A stretch of 64,000 nucleotides of DNA from contig NZ_LHPC01000029.1 of NCBI RefSeq assembly GCF_001297125.1, positions 62,001-126,000 of the forward strand. Reading direction: 5' to 3'. Shown piece by piece: positions 52,239 to 61,729 of this stretch. This stretch comes from Pseudomonas sp. RIT-PI-q. Lineage in GTDB: Bacteria > Pseudomonadota > Gammaproteobacteria > Pseudomonadales > Pseudomonadaceae. How positions within the stretch are numbered: position 1 is the stretch's first letter; each line of letters opens with the position of its first letter. Made by a program: the position numbers and the translations under genes. The notes beneath the pieces were generated by a model. That model did no database searches and was not told the DNA's origin. It saw only the letters and a list, made by a program, of their open reading frames with translations.

Positions 52239-53204
52239 TCAGGCAAAAGCCTGACTGAAATCACGCGGCGGGTGTTCGAACGGGCCGATGAGGTTGCCCT
52301 TCTCATCGCGGTCCACGCCGATGCGCGGGTCCTTGGTCGGAGGCACGAGGTAGTCGGGGTTCTTGATCCCGTACTTGGCGAGGATCGGCCGGATCTGATC
52401 CGTGGCTTTGAGCCAGCGCAGCCCCTGGTTGATGCCATCGAACAAGTCCTGGTTCTGCGGATGCACGCCCCAGATCGCCTCGAATTTGGCGGTCAGGCTG
52501 GGGAATTTTTCATCGTAGGACATCGGGATCTGTTTGAGCTTGAGGCTCGGGTCCTGAAGGATCATGTAGTCGATGGTCGGGGCATCCAGCACGGCAAAAT
52601 CCAGGCGCCCGGCGCGCACGTCTCGCAAGCAGGAGTCGGTGTTGTCGTAGAGTTTGACCTCCTTCACGCCCTCGATTTTCTTCATGTCCGGGATAGTGAA
52701 ATAGCCGGTGATGGCGCCGATGGTGCGGCCCTTCACGTCGTTCACGGTGATGGTGTTATCGAACGGCTCGCTGTCGCGCATGATCACGTAGGCACCGGTG
52801 TAGAACACCGGGTCGGTCAGCAGCAGGATCTTCGAGCGCATCGGGTTCCAGGCGAAGTTGCCACCGAACCAGTCGGCGCGCCCCGACCTCACCGCTTCGA
52901 CCACCGCAGGGAAGCCCATGGTCAGCACGTCGAGTTTGAGTTCGAGGCGATCGGCGATGATCTTCAGCAACTCCAGATCGGTGCCGACCGGTGTGCCTTC
53001 ACGCAACGCGCCCAGAGGCATGTCGCCGAGGCAGGCCGCCGTCAGATAGCCCTCGCGCACGGTTTTGATCGGTTTCCCGGCCGCAAACGCGAAGGACATC
53101 GGGCCCATCGCGCTACTCACTATCGCCGCCAACGAGCCGTAGCCAGTCGCCTTGAGCAACCCGCGTCGAGAGAAACCCTGGGTATCAAACTTGAAGTCGG
53201 ACAT
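52239..53204 (-). CDS. Amino acid ABC transporter substrate-binding protein with twin-Arg signal
   Basis: A 321-residue periplasmic binding protein of the bacterial SBP family 3. The N-terminus has SRRGLLKATGYG followed by a hydrophobic stretch and AFA-AG, a probable Tat signal, which is unusual for this family. Ligand-binding hallmarks include VGTDLELLKIIADRL, GRADWFGGNFAWNP and DVRAGRLDFAVLDAP. It is the first gene of the four-gene ABC operon. The substrate is probably an amino acid or derivative; the D-amino-acid genes nearby are suggestive only. Confidence 0.87.
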   Translation of the reverse strand: MSDFKFDTQGFSRRGLLKATGYGSLAAIVSSAMGPMSFAFAAGKPIKTVREGYLTAACLGDMPLGALREGTPVGTDLELLKIIADRLELKLDVLTMGFPAVVEAVRSGRADWFGGNFAWNPMRSKILLLTDPVFYTGAYVIMRDSEPFDNTITVNDVKGRTIGAITGYFTIPDMKKIEGVKEVKLYDNTDSCLRDVRAGRLDFAVLDAPTIDYMILQDPSLKLKQIPMSYDEKFPSLTAKFEAIWGVHPQNQDLFDGINQGLRWLKATDQIRPILAKYGIKNPDYLVPPTKDPRIGVDRDEKGNLIGPFEHPPRDFSQAFA

Positions 53205-53288
53205 AGATCACCTATTGGCAAATTATTGTTTTGGACCGTGACAAGCCATACAACTCAACCGCCGTCCGTGGCTCGACTTCCCTGGGTT

Positions 53289-54722
53289 TCATGACCGTGT
53301 GGGTAAGCCCGCCAGAATGTCGATGGCGTTGACATGAGGCTTGTTGGCCTGCAGGCGTCGGCGCTTGAGCATCAGGTAAGCGGCGGATACCACGCCGAGA
53401 CTGACGAGGCTGGCCAGGAACTGCGTACGCAAGGATTCCTGGAACGCCATGGCGACCAAAACACCCGCAATGACTGCCACCACAGCATAGGACAGCCAAG
53501 GGAACAGCCACATTTTCAGGGTCAGCCGGGCCGACGCTGTGGCCTCGACCTGGCGCCGAACCTTGATCTGCGCCAACGCCACGGCGAGGTAAACGAACAG
53601 CATCACCGCGCCGGAAGCGTTGACCAGAAACAGGAACACGCCTTCCGGAGAAATGATCGCCGCCATGATCGCGATGTAGCCGATCACACTGCTGAGCAGC
53701 ACGGCAGCTCTCGGCACTTTGCGCCCGGTGAGAGTCGACAGTTTGGCCGGTGCATCGCCGCGCTGGCTGAGGCCGAACAAAATCCGCGAAGACACGTACA
53801 ACCCGGAATTCAGTGCCGACAGAACGGCCACCAGCACCACGGCTTGCATGATCATCGCCGCGCCGGGGATGCGCATGACTTCAAGCGCCGCCACGAACGG
53901 CGAATGACCGGCGACGATCTGGCCCCAGGGCACCACGCAGACAATCAGGAAGATCGAGCCGACATAAAAGGTGATGACGCGGAAGATCACCGAACGGGTC
54001 ATGTTCGCCACGTTCTTCGACGGATCGTCGGATTCAGCGGCGGCGATGGTCGCGATCTCCGCGCCGCCCACGGCGAAGATCACCGTCGGTACACCGGCCA
54101 GAATCGCACTCACGCCATAAGGCATGAAGCCGCGATCGTTCACCAGATTGCCCAACAGGTCGCTGGTGCTCGGGGCAAAGCCGAAGAGGTAAGCGCCGAC
54201 CACGAAAATGAAGACGATGATCGCGAACACCTTTAATGAAGCGAACCAGTATTCGAATTCGCCGTAAGACTTCACGGACAGACAGTTGATGGCCGTCATG
54301 ATCGCCAACAGGCTCAGACCGATCATCCACGCCGGCAACGGTATCCATTGCTGAAGGATGTTGGCGCCGACCACCGCTTCTACCGCCACCACGATCACCC
54401 AGAAGTACCAGTACAACCAGCCGCTGGTGAAGCCGACCCAATTGCCCAGGCCGATACGCGCGTATTCGGTAAAGGAGCCGACGCCAGGCAAGGCCACGGC
54501 CATTTCACCGAGCATGCGCATCACCAGCATCACCACGATGCCGGCAGCGAGATAACTCAGGAACGCCGCCGGGCCAATCGCCTGGATCGTTGCGCTACTG
54601 CCGACAAACAGGCCGGCGCCTATGATCCCGCCAAGGGAAATCATCGTGATATGGCGCTGGCGCAGGGCCCCGCTGAGGCGTTGTTGACCTGGTTTTGTCT
54701 CGGTTGGCTGGGCGTTGTTCAT
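53289..54722 (-). CDS. APC-family amino acid permease (GABA/proline-type)
   Basis: A 477-residue, 12-helix amino acid permease. The family start LSGALRQRHITMISLGGIIGAGLFVGSS is clear, followed by AAFLSYLAAGIVVMLVMRMLGEMA. The ATG at 54722 has GGAGG upstream; an upstream in-frame extension of 26 codons is discounted. Relatives carry GABA, proline or D-amino acids. It is divergent from the MocR-type gene, whose operator-like repeats occupy the shared intergenic region. Confidence 0.88.
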   Translation of the reverse strand: MNNAQPTETKPGQQRLSGALRQRHITMISLGGIIGAGLFVGSSATIQAIGPAAFLSYLAAGIVVMLVMRMLGEMAVALPGVGSFTEYARIGLGNWVGFTSGWLYWYFWVIVVAVEAVVGANILQQWIPLPAWMIGLSLLAIMTAINCLSVKSYGEFEYWFASLKVFAIIVFIFVVGAYLFGFAPSTSDLLGNLVNDRGFMPYGVSAILAGVPTVIFAVGGAEIATIAAAESDDPSKNVANMTRSVIFRVITFYVGSIFLIVCVVPWGQIVAGHSPFVAALEVMRIPGAAMIMQAVVLVAVLSALNSGLYVSSRILFGLSQRGDAPAKLSTLTGRKVPRAAVLLSSVIGYIAIMAAIISPEGVFLFLVNASGAVMLFVYLAVALAQIKVRRQVEATASARLTLKMWLFPWLSYAVVAVIAGVLVAMAFQESLRTQFLASLVSLGVVSAAYLMLKRRRLQANKPHVNAIDILAGLPTRS

Positions 54723-54942
54723 TGAATGACCTCCGCTGTGATGGATGGAGTCGATCGACCGGATAATTTCATCGAAGACTTTGCGCGAGGAGGACAACAC
54801 ACCGGATACTCTGTGCCGCCCGCTGACAGGCTGAACAGTCGGTGGTGCCGGTGCGCCGAGGGCGAACCCGGCTGGAACGTTTCGTTAGTCATGTGCGTAC
54901 CCATTGGGCTGAGCATGGCAGCCATTTTCTTATTGTGTTGCA

Positions 54943-55056
54943 TGACAAGCATTACAACTCACACACTAATCACGGTTATTTAGCTTGTCAATGGGCTTTG
55001 TATCGGATAAAAAGCAATGCAAATTTGCTTATTGTCTTGCTACAAGCATGACAAGC
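54943..55056. promoter_or_regulatory. Candidate MocR operator region (TGACAAGC repeats)
   Basis: TGACAAGC occurs at 54943-54950 and 55049-55056 and its reverse complement GCTTGTCA at 54983-54990. The palindrome GCAAATTTGC lies at 55019-55028. MocR-type regulators bind combinations of direct and inverted repeats in such divergent regions. No gene lies between 54723 and 55071. Confidence 0.55.
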
Positions 55057-55071
55057 AGGGATAAAAGCACC

Positions 55072-56490
55072 ATGAGTCAATTCGAACAACTGCTGGAAGA
55101 ACTGAAAGCCAGCGCCGCTTTGCAGCGCGACAAGGCCGAGACCCTTTACGCGCAATTGGCTGATTCACTGGCTGAGGCGATTGGCAACGGCAAGCTCAAA
55201 CCGGGCGAGCGTCTGCCGCCGCATCGCGAGTTCGCCAGTGCATTGGGGGTGAACATCACCACGGTGACCAAAGCCATGGCCGTGTTGCAGCAGAAAGGCC
55301 TGGTGGAAAGCCGTCCGGGGCGTGGCACGCAAGTCGCGCAGCCACGGCACCCGGCCGCGCAGTTTCAATCGGCGCCGAGCAATGATCCGGGCACTGTCGA
55401 CCTGAGCGTCAATCGCCCGGCCACCGATGGTTTCAATCGGGTCCTGGCGCAATTGCTGCCGCGTCTTTCCAGCGACCCGCGCTTTGGCGACATGAAGGAC
55501 TATCACCCGTCCGAAGGCCCGCTTTGGGCCCGTGAAGCCGCCGCGCAGTGGTTGCGCCACACCGGCGTGGAGGCCCAGGCCTCGCAGATGCTGATCGTCG
55601 AGGGCGCCCAACATGGCATTGCCAGCACCCTGCGCAGCCTGACCAACAGCGGCGATACCGTGCTGGCCGACAGCGTCACCTATCAAGGCATCAATGCCTT
55701 GTGCCGCTCACTGGGCCTGATCCTGATCGGGGTCGACGCCGACGCCCGTGGCATGTCCCCCGAGGCGTTGCGCCAGGCGTGTGCCGAACATCAGCCGCGG
55801 CTGTTGTTTCTGGTGCCGTCGATCCACAACCCGACCGCCATCACCCTGGATGCCGAGCGCCGCGAAGAATTGGCGGCGGTGATTCGTGAAACCAACCTGC
55901 TGGTCATCGAAGATGACGTCTACCGACCGCTGCTGGATAAATCGCCGCCCGCTTTCGCGGCGTTGATGCCGGAGCGCACGATTTACATTTCGGCCCTGTC
56001 CAAATGCATCGCACCGGGCTTGCGCATGGGCTTTGTCATGGCGCCGCCACCGCTGGTGCAAGACATCGCCGCCATGCAGCGCATCGATTGCTGGAGCACC
56101 TCGCCGCTGACCTCGTTGATCGCCACCCGGCTGATCGAAGACGGTCATGCCGACCAATTGGTCTCGGAACAACGCGAAGAACTGCGGATCCGCCAGGCGC
56201 TGCTCGCCACGCATCTCGAAGGCCTGGAATTCCAGCACAGCGCCACCGGCACCCATGCCTGGCTGGTGTTGCCGGAACCCTGGACCGGTTCGCGCTTCGC
56301 CCGTCTGTGCCATGACCGTGGCGTGGTGCTGCTCGCCGGGGGCGCCTTCACCTTGCGTCCGGAGCTCTCGCCGCAAGCGGTGCGCATCAACATCTCGGCT
56401 GCCCTGTCACGGGAGCAGTTGGTCAAAGCCTTGGGCGTCATCAGCCAATTGGCACGCCAGGGTCATCTCTATATGCACAACCGGATCTGA
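55072..56490 (+). CDS. MocR-family regulator (GntR HTH + aminotransferase domain)
   Basis: A 472-residue fusion of a GntR winged helix (about 15-85: YAQLADSLAEAIGNGKLKPG, ALGVNITTVTKAMAVLQQKG) and a type I aminotransferase-like domain (about 110-470). The PLP-binding Lys is in YISALSKCIAPGLRMGF. The ATG at 55072 is chosen over upstream in-frame codons from the operator region. MocR proteins sense PLP-linked amino compounds and usually control divergent or downstream genes, here the permease and the D-amino-acid dehydrogenase-RidA pair. Confidence 0.9.
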   Translation: MSQFEQLLEELKASAALQRDKAETLYAQLADSLAEAIGNGKLKPGERLPPHREFASALGVNITTVTKAMAVLQQKGLVESRPGRGTQVAQPRHPAAQFQSAPSNDPGTVDLSVNRPATDGFNRVLAQLLPRLSSDPRFGDMKDYHPSEGPLWAREAAAQWLRHTGVEAQASQMLIVEGAQHGIASTLRSLTNSGDTVLADSVTYQGINALCRSLGLILIGVDADARGMSPEALRQACAEHQPRLLFLVPSIHNPTAITLDAERREELAAVIRETNLLVIEDDVYRPLLDKSPPAFAALMPERTIYISALSKCIAPGLRMGFVMAPPPLVQDIAAMQRIDCWSTSPLTSLIATRLIEDGHADQLVSEQREELRIRQALLATHLEGLEFQHSATGTHAWLVLPEPWTGSRFARLCHDRGVVLLAGGAFTLRPELSPQAVRINISAALSREQLVKALGVISQLARQGHLYMHNRI

Positions 56491-56494
56491 GGAC

Positions 56495-57739
56495 ATGACA
56501 CAGCCAGTTCATTGCGAAGTCGCCGTTATCGGCGCAGGCGTTGTCGGGGTTGCCACGGCACTCTGGCTGCGCAAGCAGGGTTATCAGGTGTTATTGCTGG
56601 AGCGCGACGCGATTGCCTCGGGCGCGTCCTACGGTAATGCCGGCACCCTGGCGCCTTACGGCGTGATGCCGATTGCGCAGCCTTCTTTGCTGAAGGCCAT
56701 TCCGTCGTTGCTGTTTTCGCCGGAGTCGCCCTTCGTCGTTAACTGGGCGCGCCTGCCTCGGCTGATGCCCTGGCTGCTGCGTTTTCTCAATGAATGTCGC
56801 GCGTCGCGTTGTGAAGCCAACACCCTGGCGCTGAGCAAAATACTCCAGCACACCTACAGCGGTTATGCGCCGTTGCTGGCTGATTGTCCGCAAGCCGATC
56901 AACATCTGCGTCACAACGGTTGCCTCTATGCCTACGGCACTGAACAAGGTTTTGCCGGCGCGCAGTCCGCCATCGAGTTGCGTCGTTCCCTGGGTATTGC
57001 GCAGCAGGTATTGAGTTCGGCAGAAGTCGAACGACTGGAACCGGCCCTCGCGGGTAAATCGGTGGCCGGTATTCTGTTTCCCGACTCATCCCACATGGAC
57101 GACCCGCGTGCATTCATCGAAGCGCTGGCGGCGCCGCTGATCGCCGAGGGTGCGTTGCGTCAGGCGACGATCACGGGCGTACAACGCCAGCCTGACGGCC
57201 TGCAATTACTGAGTGCCGAAGGCCAGACTTATCGCGCGGACCGCGTCGTGCTGTGCGGCGGCGCCTGGTCTGCAGCGCTTGCACGCCAGGTCGGGGATCG
57301 CATCCCGCTGGATACCGAGCGCGGTTACCACATCGAATTCGACCTGCAAGACACCCTGCTCAACCGTCCGTGCTGCCCGGTGGAAAGCGCGTTCTACATG
57401 ACGCCCATGGCCGGACGCCTGAGGGTCGCCGGCACGGTGGAGCTCGGTTCGATCAACGACCCAGCCAATCCAAAACGTTTTGACTATCTGGAACGCCACG
57501 TGCGCCGGGTCATGGGCCTGACCGAACCGGTTGCGCGCAAATGGCTGGGGTTCCGCCCTTCCTTGCCCGACTCGTTGCCGGTGATTGGCCCCTCACCGAA
57601 CGAACCACGATTGATCTACGCCTTCGGCCACCAGCACCTGGGCTTGACCCTGGCGGGCGCAACCGGCCAGTTGGTCGCCGACTGCATCGCCGGCAAGACA
57701 CCTCAATGGCTGGACAGTTTTTCCGTGCAACGCTTCTGA
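56495..57739 (+). CDS. FAD-dependent oxidoreductase, D-amino acid dehydrogenase-like
   Basis: A 414-residue DAO-fold flavoenzyme. [19 protein letters not shown] (residues 11-29) binds [13 protein letters not shown] and the C-terminal [19 protein letters not shown] fit the DadA group. It would oxidatively deaminate D-amino acids to keto acids with release of ammonia via an imine. It starts four bases after the MocR stop and is followed by RidA, which hydrolyses reactive imines, a logical pairing. Confidence 0.88.
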   Translation: MTQPVHCEVAVIGAGVVGVATALWLRKQGYQVLLLERDAIASGASYGNAGTLAPYGVMPIAQPSLLKAIPSLLFSPESPFVVNWARLPRLMPWLLRFLNECRASRCEANTLALSKILQHTYSGYAPLLADCPQADQHLRHNGCLYAYGTEQGFAGAQSAIELRRSLGIAQQVLSSAEVERLEPALAGKSVAGILFPDSSHMDDPRAFIEALAAPLIAEGALRQATITGVQRQPDGLQLLSAEGQTYRADRVVLCGGAWSAALARQVGDRIPLDTERGYHIEFDLQDTLLNRPCCPVESAFYMTPMAGRLRVAGTVELGSINDPANPKRFDYLERHVRRVMGLTEPVARKWLGFRPSLPDSLPVIGPSPNEPRLIYAFGHQHLGLTLAGATGQLVADCIAGKTPQWLDSFSVQRF

Positions 57740-57767
57740 GCGGGGCCATTCCACAGGAGAGCAATTG

Positions 57768-58118
57768 ATGCAAACAATCGAGCGCAAACACACCAACCAA
57801 CGCATGAGCCAGATCGTCATCCACGGCAACACCGTGTACCTGGCCGGACAAGTCGGCGAATCCCGTCATAACGTCGCCGACCAGACCCGCGATGCTCTGG
57901 CACGGGTCGATGCCCTGCTCAAGGAAGCCGGTTCGACCCGGGAACAGCTGCTGCAAGCCACCATCTGGCTGGCTGACATGGCGGACTTCGAAGCGATGAA
58001 TGCCGTGTGGGATGCCTGGATACCGGCAGGCCATGCCCCGGCCCGTGCCTGTGGCGAAGCGAAATTGGCTGATCCACGGTTGTTAGTCGAAGTGATTGTC
58101 TGCGCGGCAACAACCTAA
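57768..58118 (+). CDS. RidA-family reactive imine deaminase
   Basis: A 116-residue trimeric RidA/YjgF-type protein. The conserved Arg and Glu appear in [34 protein letters not shown] marks the first strands. It probably hydrolyses imines formed by the upstream dehydrogenase. CAGGAGAG precedes the ATG at 57768 (a TTG one codon earlier is in frame). The last twelve or so codons and the following 30 bases are repeated, degenerate, in each unit of the tandem array downstream. Confidence 0.9.
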   Translation: MQTIERKHTNQRMSQIVIHGNTVYLAGQVGESRHNVADQTRDALARVDALLKEAGSTREQLLQATIWLADMADFEAMNAVWDAWIPAGHAPARACGEAKLADPRLLVEVIVCAATT

Positions 58119-59200
58119 AAAACCCGACACCCCACCGGCCTGGCGTCCCTCTGTAGGAGCTGGCTTGCCAGCGAAGGACGTTAACGATAACGCGTTTTAA
58201 CAGGATAAAACGTGGCGCATGTGAGTCCTTCGCTGGCAAGCCAGCTCCTACAGTGAGTGGGTGTTAGTCGAGGTGATTATCTGCACAGCATCAACCTAAA
58301 AAACCCGACGGCCCACCGGCCTGGCGCCCCCCTGTAGGAGCTGGCTCGCCAGCGAAGGATGTTAACGATAACGCGTTTTAACAGGATAAAACGTGGCGCA
58401 TGTAAGTCCTTCGCTGGCAAGCCAGCTCCTACAGTGAGTGGGTGTTAGTCGAGGTGATTATCTGCACAGCATCAACCTAAAAAACCCCCACGGCCCACCG
58501 GCCTGGCGTCCCTCTGTAGGAGCTGGCTTGCCAGCGAAGGACGTTAACGATGACGCGTTTTAACAGGATAAAACGTTGCGCATGTGAGTCCTTCGCTGGC
58601 AAGCCAGCGCCTACAGTGAGCGGGTGTTAGTCGAGGTAATTGTCTGCGCGGCAACAACCTAAAAAACCCGATGGCCCACCGGCCTGGCGCCCCCCTGTAG
58701 GAGCTGGCTTGCCAGCGAAGGACGTTAACGATGACGCGTTTTAACAGGAAAAAACGTTGCGCATGTAAGTCCTTCGCTGGCAAGCCAGCTCCTACATTGA
58801 GTGGGTGTTAGTCGAGGTGATTATCTGCGCGTCAACAACCTGAAAAACCCGACGGCCCACCGGCCTGGCGCACCCCTGTAGGAGCTGGCTCGCCAGCGAA
58901 GGACGTTAACGATGACGCGTTTTAACAGGATAAAACGTTGCGCATGTAAGTCCTTCGCTGGCAAGCCAGCTCCTACAGTGAGCGGGTGTTAGTCGAGGTG
59001 ATTATCTGCACAGCATCAACCTGAAAAACCCGACGCCCCACCGGCCTGGCGCCCCTCTGTAGGAGCTGGCTTGCCAGCGAAGGACGTTAACGATGACGCG
59101 TTTTAACAGGATAAAACGTGGCGCATGTGAGTCCTTCGCTGGCAAGCCAGCTCCTACAGTGAGCGGGTGTTGGTCGAAGTGATTGTCTGCGCAGCGAGGG
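58084..59200. repeat. Tandem REP array, 181-bp period, including copies of the ridA 3' end
   Basis: REP doublets begin at 58153, 58334, 58516, 58697, 58878 and 59059 (spacing 181-182). Each doublet has GTAGGAGCTGGCTTGCCAGC arms around ACGTTAACGATGACGCG and AACAGGATAAAACGT. The linkers carry GTTAGTCGAGGTGATTATCT and CAACCTAAAAAACCCGAC, which are degenerate copies of the end of ridA (GTTAGTCGAAGTGATTGTCT at 58082) and its 3' flank. The array ends with one more tail copy at about 59166-59195. It fills the gap of about 1.2 kb after ridA. Confidence 0.93.
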
Positions 59201-59317
59201 GGTGAATTTTGATGGCTTTGGACTGATGACCTATCAGCAGGGAACTCCTGAGGACCGCCATGCATCCTAAAAGATGAGGTACTTCCTTTTTGCTTCACGC
59301 TTTCAGAGGACACCGTC

Positions 59318-59635
59318 ATGCGCCGTCTGATTATCATTTCTTCACTTTTGCTGTGTTTACCCTTCGGCTCTGCTTTGGCCAAGGTGGATGCGGGCGATGT
59401 CGCCACCTCCGCCGGGGTCTCCGCTTCGCTGTATTCGACGTTCAAGGACCACAAATTGATGATTCCTGCCCGGGATGATGCGTCCAGCTTCGTTGCCAGT
59501 GGCGGTGCGATTCGTGGGGTTTATCTTGAATCGGTGTTAAAGCAGATTCGTCAGGACAATCCCGGCCTCAACGCCAGCGACGAAGACTTGGCCAAAGCCA
59601 TCCTCATCCAGGAAGGCGATGCTGCCGGCCAATGA
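59318..59635 (+). CDS. DUF2388 family periplasmic protein
   Basis: A 105-residue exported protein. Residues 1-21 are a signal peptide (MRRLIIISSLLLCLPFGSALA). The mature part has the DUF2388 pattern: TSAGVSASLYSTFKD, ARDDASSFVASGGAIRGVYL and a C-terminal DLAKAILIQEGD. The family is mostly found in Pseudomonas and its function is unknown. Confidence 0.85.
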   Translation: MRRLIIISSLLLCLPFGSALAKVDAGDVATSAGVSASLYSTFKDHKLMIPARDDASSFVASGGAIRGVYLESVLKQIRQDNPGLNASDEDLAKAILIQEGDAAGQ

Positions 59636-59687
59636 ATGCGGATGAAGTAGTGGTGGGGCTCGCGACAGCTGGATAGCGTTTCTGGCC

Positions 59688-60620
59688 CTACCTTGCTTCA
59701 CTCCTGGCGGATAACCGCGCCCATCCCGCGACCAGTTGCGCACTGATGCTGACACCGCCGCACACCACAATCACTACGTCATGGGCGCCGGCAATCGCCG
59801 GATGGTCCAGATAGCCGATCGCTAACGAAACACCGCATGCCGGCTCGACCAACTGCCGCAAGTCGTTGGCATAACGCACCACCCCCATGATCGCCTCGTC
59901 ATCGCTGAGCGCCACGCACTCATGCGGGAAATCGACAATGTGCTGAACCGGCCACGCGGCGACTTGAGTCGCACCGAGCGACCGGGCGACCGTGTCGATC
60001 CGGGGGAATATCACCGGATGCCCGGCACTGACAGCCGCAGCGAATGACGCCGAACCCTGGGTTTCACACGCAATGATCCGGCAATCCAGACGATGGTGGC
60101 GGATCAATCCGGTGAGAATCCCCGCCAGCAAACCTCCGCCCCCCACCGACATCACAATCGCATCGACCTGGGGACAATCCTCGAGGATTTCATCGACCAT
60201 CGTGCTGTGCCCTTCCCACAACACCGGGTGATCGAAGGCCGGCACGTATTCGGTGTCCGCGCCCTGGGCGAGTTCTTTGGCCCGCAGATTGGCTTCGTCC
60301 CAGACCTTGCCATGGACGATCACCTCGGCACCGGTTTTGCTGATCCGTGCGCGGGTCGATTCCGGCGTGGTGTGCGGCACCACGATGCAGGCTTTCAACC
60401 CCAGCCGGGCGGCGGCCACGGCAGTGGCAAAACCGGCATTGCCGCCAGAAGGACAGATCACTTTGCGTTTGCCCTGCTCAGCCGCCTGGCTGCACAAAAG
60501 CCCGATCCCGCGCAGTTTGAATGAGCCGCTGGGTTGCAGGTTTTCCAGCTTGAGCCAGATCCGCCGGGTTGGGGTCGACAGGTCTGGATGCAGAATCAAG
60601 GGCGTTCTGATGTGCAGCAT
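59688..60620 (-). CDS. Threonine/serine dehydratase-like PLP enzyme
   Basis: A 310-residue fold-type II PLP enzyme. The PLP Lys is in PSGSFKLRGIG (about residue 36), the phosphate loop is VGGGGLLAG and the cofactor contact PSGGNAGFA replaces the common SxGNHA. The ATG at 60620 (MLHIRTPLI) is chosen because the family starts there. It would deaminate serine or threonine to a keto acid; human serine dehydratase-like proteins share this arrangement. The substrate preference is not certain. Confidence 0.85.
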   Translation of the reverse strand: MLHIRTPLILHPDLSTPTRRIWLKLENLQPSGSFKLRGIGLLCSQAAEQGKRKVICPSGGNAGFATAVAAARLGLKACIVVPHTTPESTRARISKTGAEVIVHGKVWDEANLRAKELAQGADTEYVPAFDHPVLWEGHSTMVDEILEDCPQVDAIVMSVGGGGLLAGILTGLIRHHRLDCRIIACETQGSASFAAAVSAGHPVIFPRIDTVARSLGATQVAAWPVQHIVDFPHECVALSDDEAIMGVVRYANDLRQLVEPACGVSLAIGYLDHPAIAGAHDVVIVVCGGVSISAQLVAGWARLSARSEAR

Positions 60621-60711
60621 GCTCGTCTCCCTTTGGCGCGCCACCGACTCGTCGCCGGTGGTGAATGATCCTTATCCAAGCTTAGTTCACCCACACGCGA
60701 TCCCTGTAGGA

Positions 60712-60794
60712 GCTGGCTTGCCAGCGAAAGCGATCTGCCAGTCGCATTGAGGGTGAATGTGCTGCCGTCTTCGCTGGCAAGCCAGCTCCTACAA
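60712..60794. repeat. REP doublet, twin of the one at 62663
   Basis: Inverted GTAGGAGCTGGCTTGCCAGC pair with the spacer AAAGCGATCTGCCAGTCGCA. It is nearly identical over its full length to 62663-62753, in the same orientation, and the two flank the SDR and GlxA-type genes. Confidence 0.9.
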
Positions 60795-60814
60795 GGGTAT
60801 GCGTGGCTGTTGGA

Positions 60815-61606
60815 TCAGCGATAGCGCGGGGCCGCCGTGGAGTTGCCGAACAACCCGGAAAGCGTCTGACGCTGGGCTTCGTAGGCGTCCCACTGAGTGC
60901 CATCGTGCAGGCCCGGAATGGTCACCACTTCGCCTTGCGCCAGGCCCGCCAGCGCGGCATCGACCATGTCCTCGGCGGACATCACGATCTCTTGCGGCAG
61001 GTTTTCCACCGGGTTGCCGGCCTCGCTCCAGAAGTCGGTGGCGGTGGCGCCGGGTAACACGGCCTGGATACGAATCCCTTTATCCGCCAACTCACGGTGC
61101 ATGGATTGGCTCAGGCCGAGGACAAACGCCTTGGTCCCGCCATACACGCCGTTGAGGATTTCCGGCGCGATGGCAACGATCGAAGCAATGTTGATCAGCG
61201 TCCCGGTGCCACGGGCGACGAAACCGGGTGCCGCCGCATAAGCCAGGCGCATCAACGCGGTGACGTTGAGGGTGATCATGTCTTCCATGTCATCCACGGG
61301 GCTGCCGAGCAGCGGCATAACAGCGCCGACCCCGGCGTTGTTGACCAGCAAGGTGATGCTCGCATCACGGCGCAGAATGTCTTCGACGCGCAGCAGGTCG
61401 GACTTGTCTTTCAGATCGGCGGCGACCACCTCCACGGTGCGCCCGGTTTCGTTGCTCAGTCGGTTGGCCAGGGCGTTCAACTTGGCTTGGCTGCGGGCCA
61501 CCAGAATCAGGTCGTAACCTTGCCGGGCGAGGCGATCGGCATACACCGCGCCGATGCCGGAAGAAGCGCCAGTAATCAGTGCAGTACCTTTGGACGAGAG
61601 GGCCAT
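60815..61606 (-). CDS. SDR-family NAD(P)-dependent oxidoreductase
   Basis: A 263-residue classical short-chain dehydrogenase. Cofactor motif TGASSGIG near residue 12-19, NNAGVG, Ser of NIASIVA and YGGTK. The start is ATG at 61606 (MALSSKG) behind GAAGGAAA; a TTG two codons upstream is possible. Similar to DltE/YqjQ-type oxidoreductases. It is divergent from the GlxA-type regulator, which probably controls it. Confidence 0.88.
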   Translation of the reverse strand: MALSSKGTALITGASSGIGAVYADRLARQGYDLILVARSQAKLNALANRLSNETGRTVEVVAADLKDKSDLLRVEDILRRDASITLLVNNAGVGAVMPLLGSPVDDMEDMITLNVTALMRLAYAAAPGFVARGTGTLINIASIVAIAPEILNGVYGGTKAFVLGLSQSMHRELADKGIRIQAVLPGATATDFWSEAGNPVENLPQEIVMSAEDMVDAALAGLAQGEVVTIPGLHDGTQWDAYEAQRQTLSGLFGNSTAAPRYR

Positions 61607-61729
61607 GTTCAATTTCCTTCACAGTGAGACGATAAGTTCGCCGGGTGTGAACCGTTATAAATTGACTTACCCTCGTCGCAAATGACGTTTAAAGTACGTT
61701 TTTCGGACACGACCTGTGAGGACCTGGCA

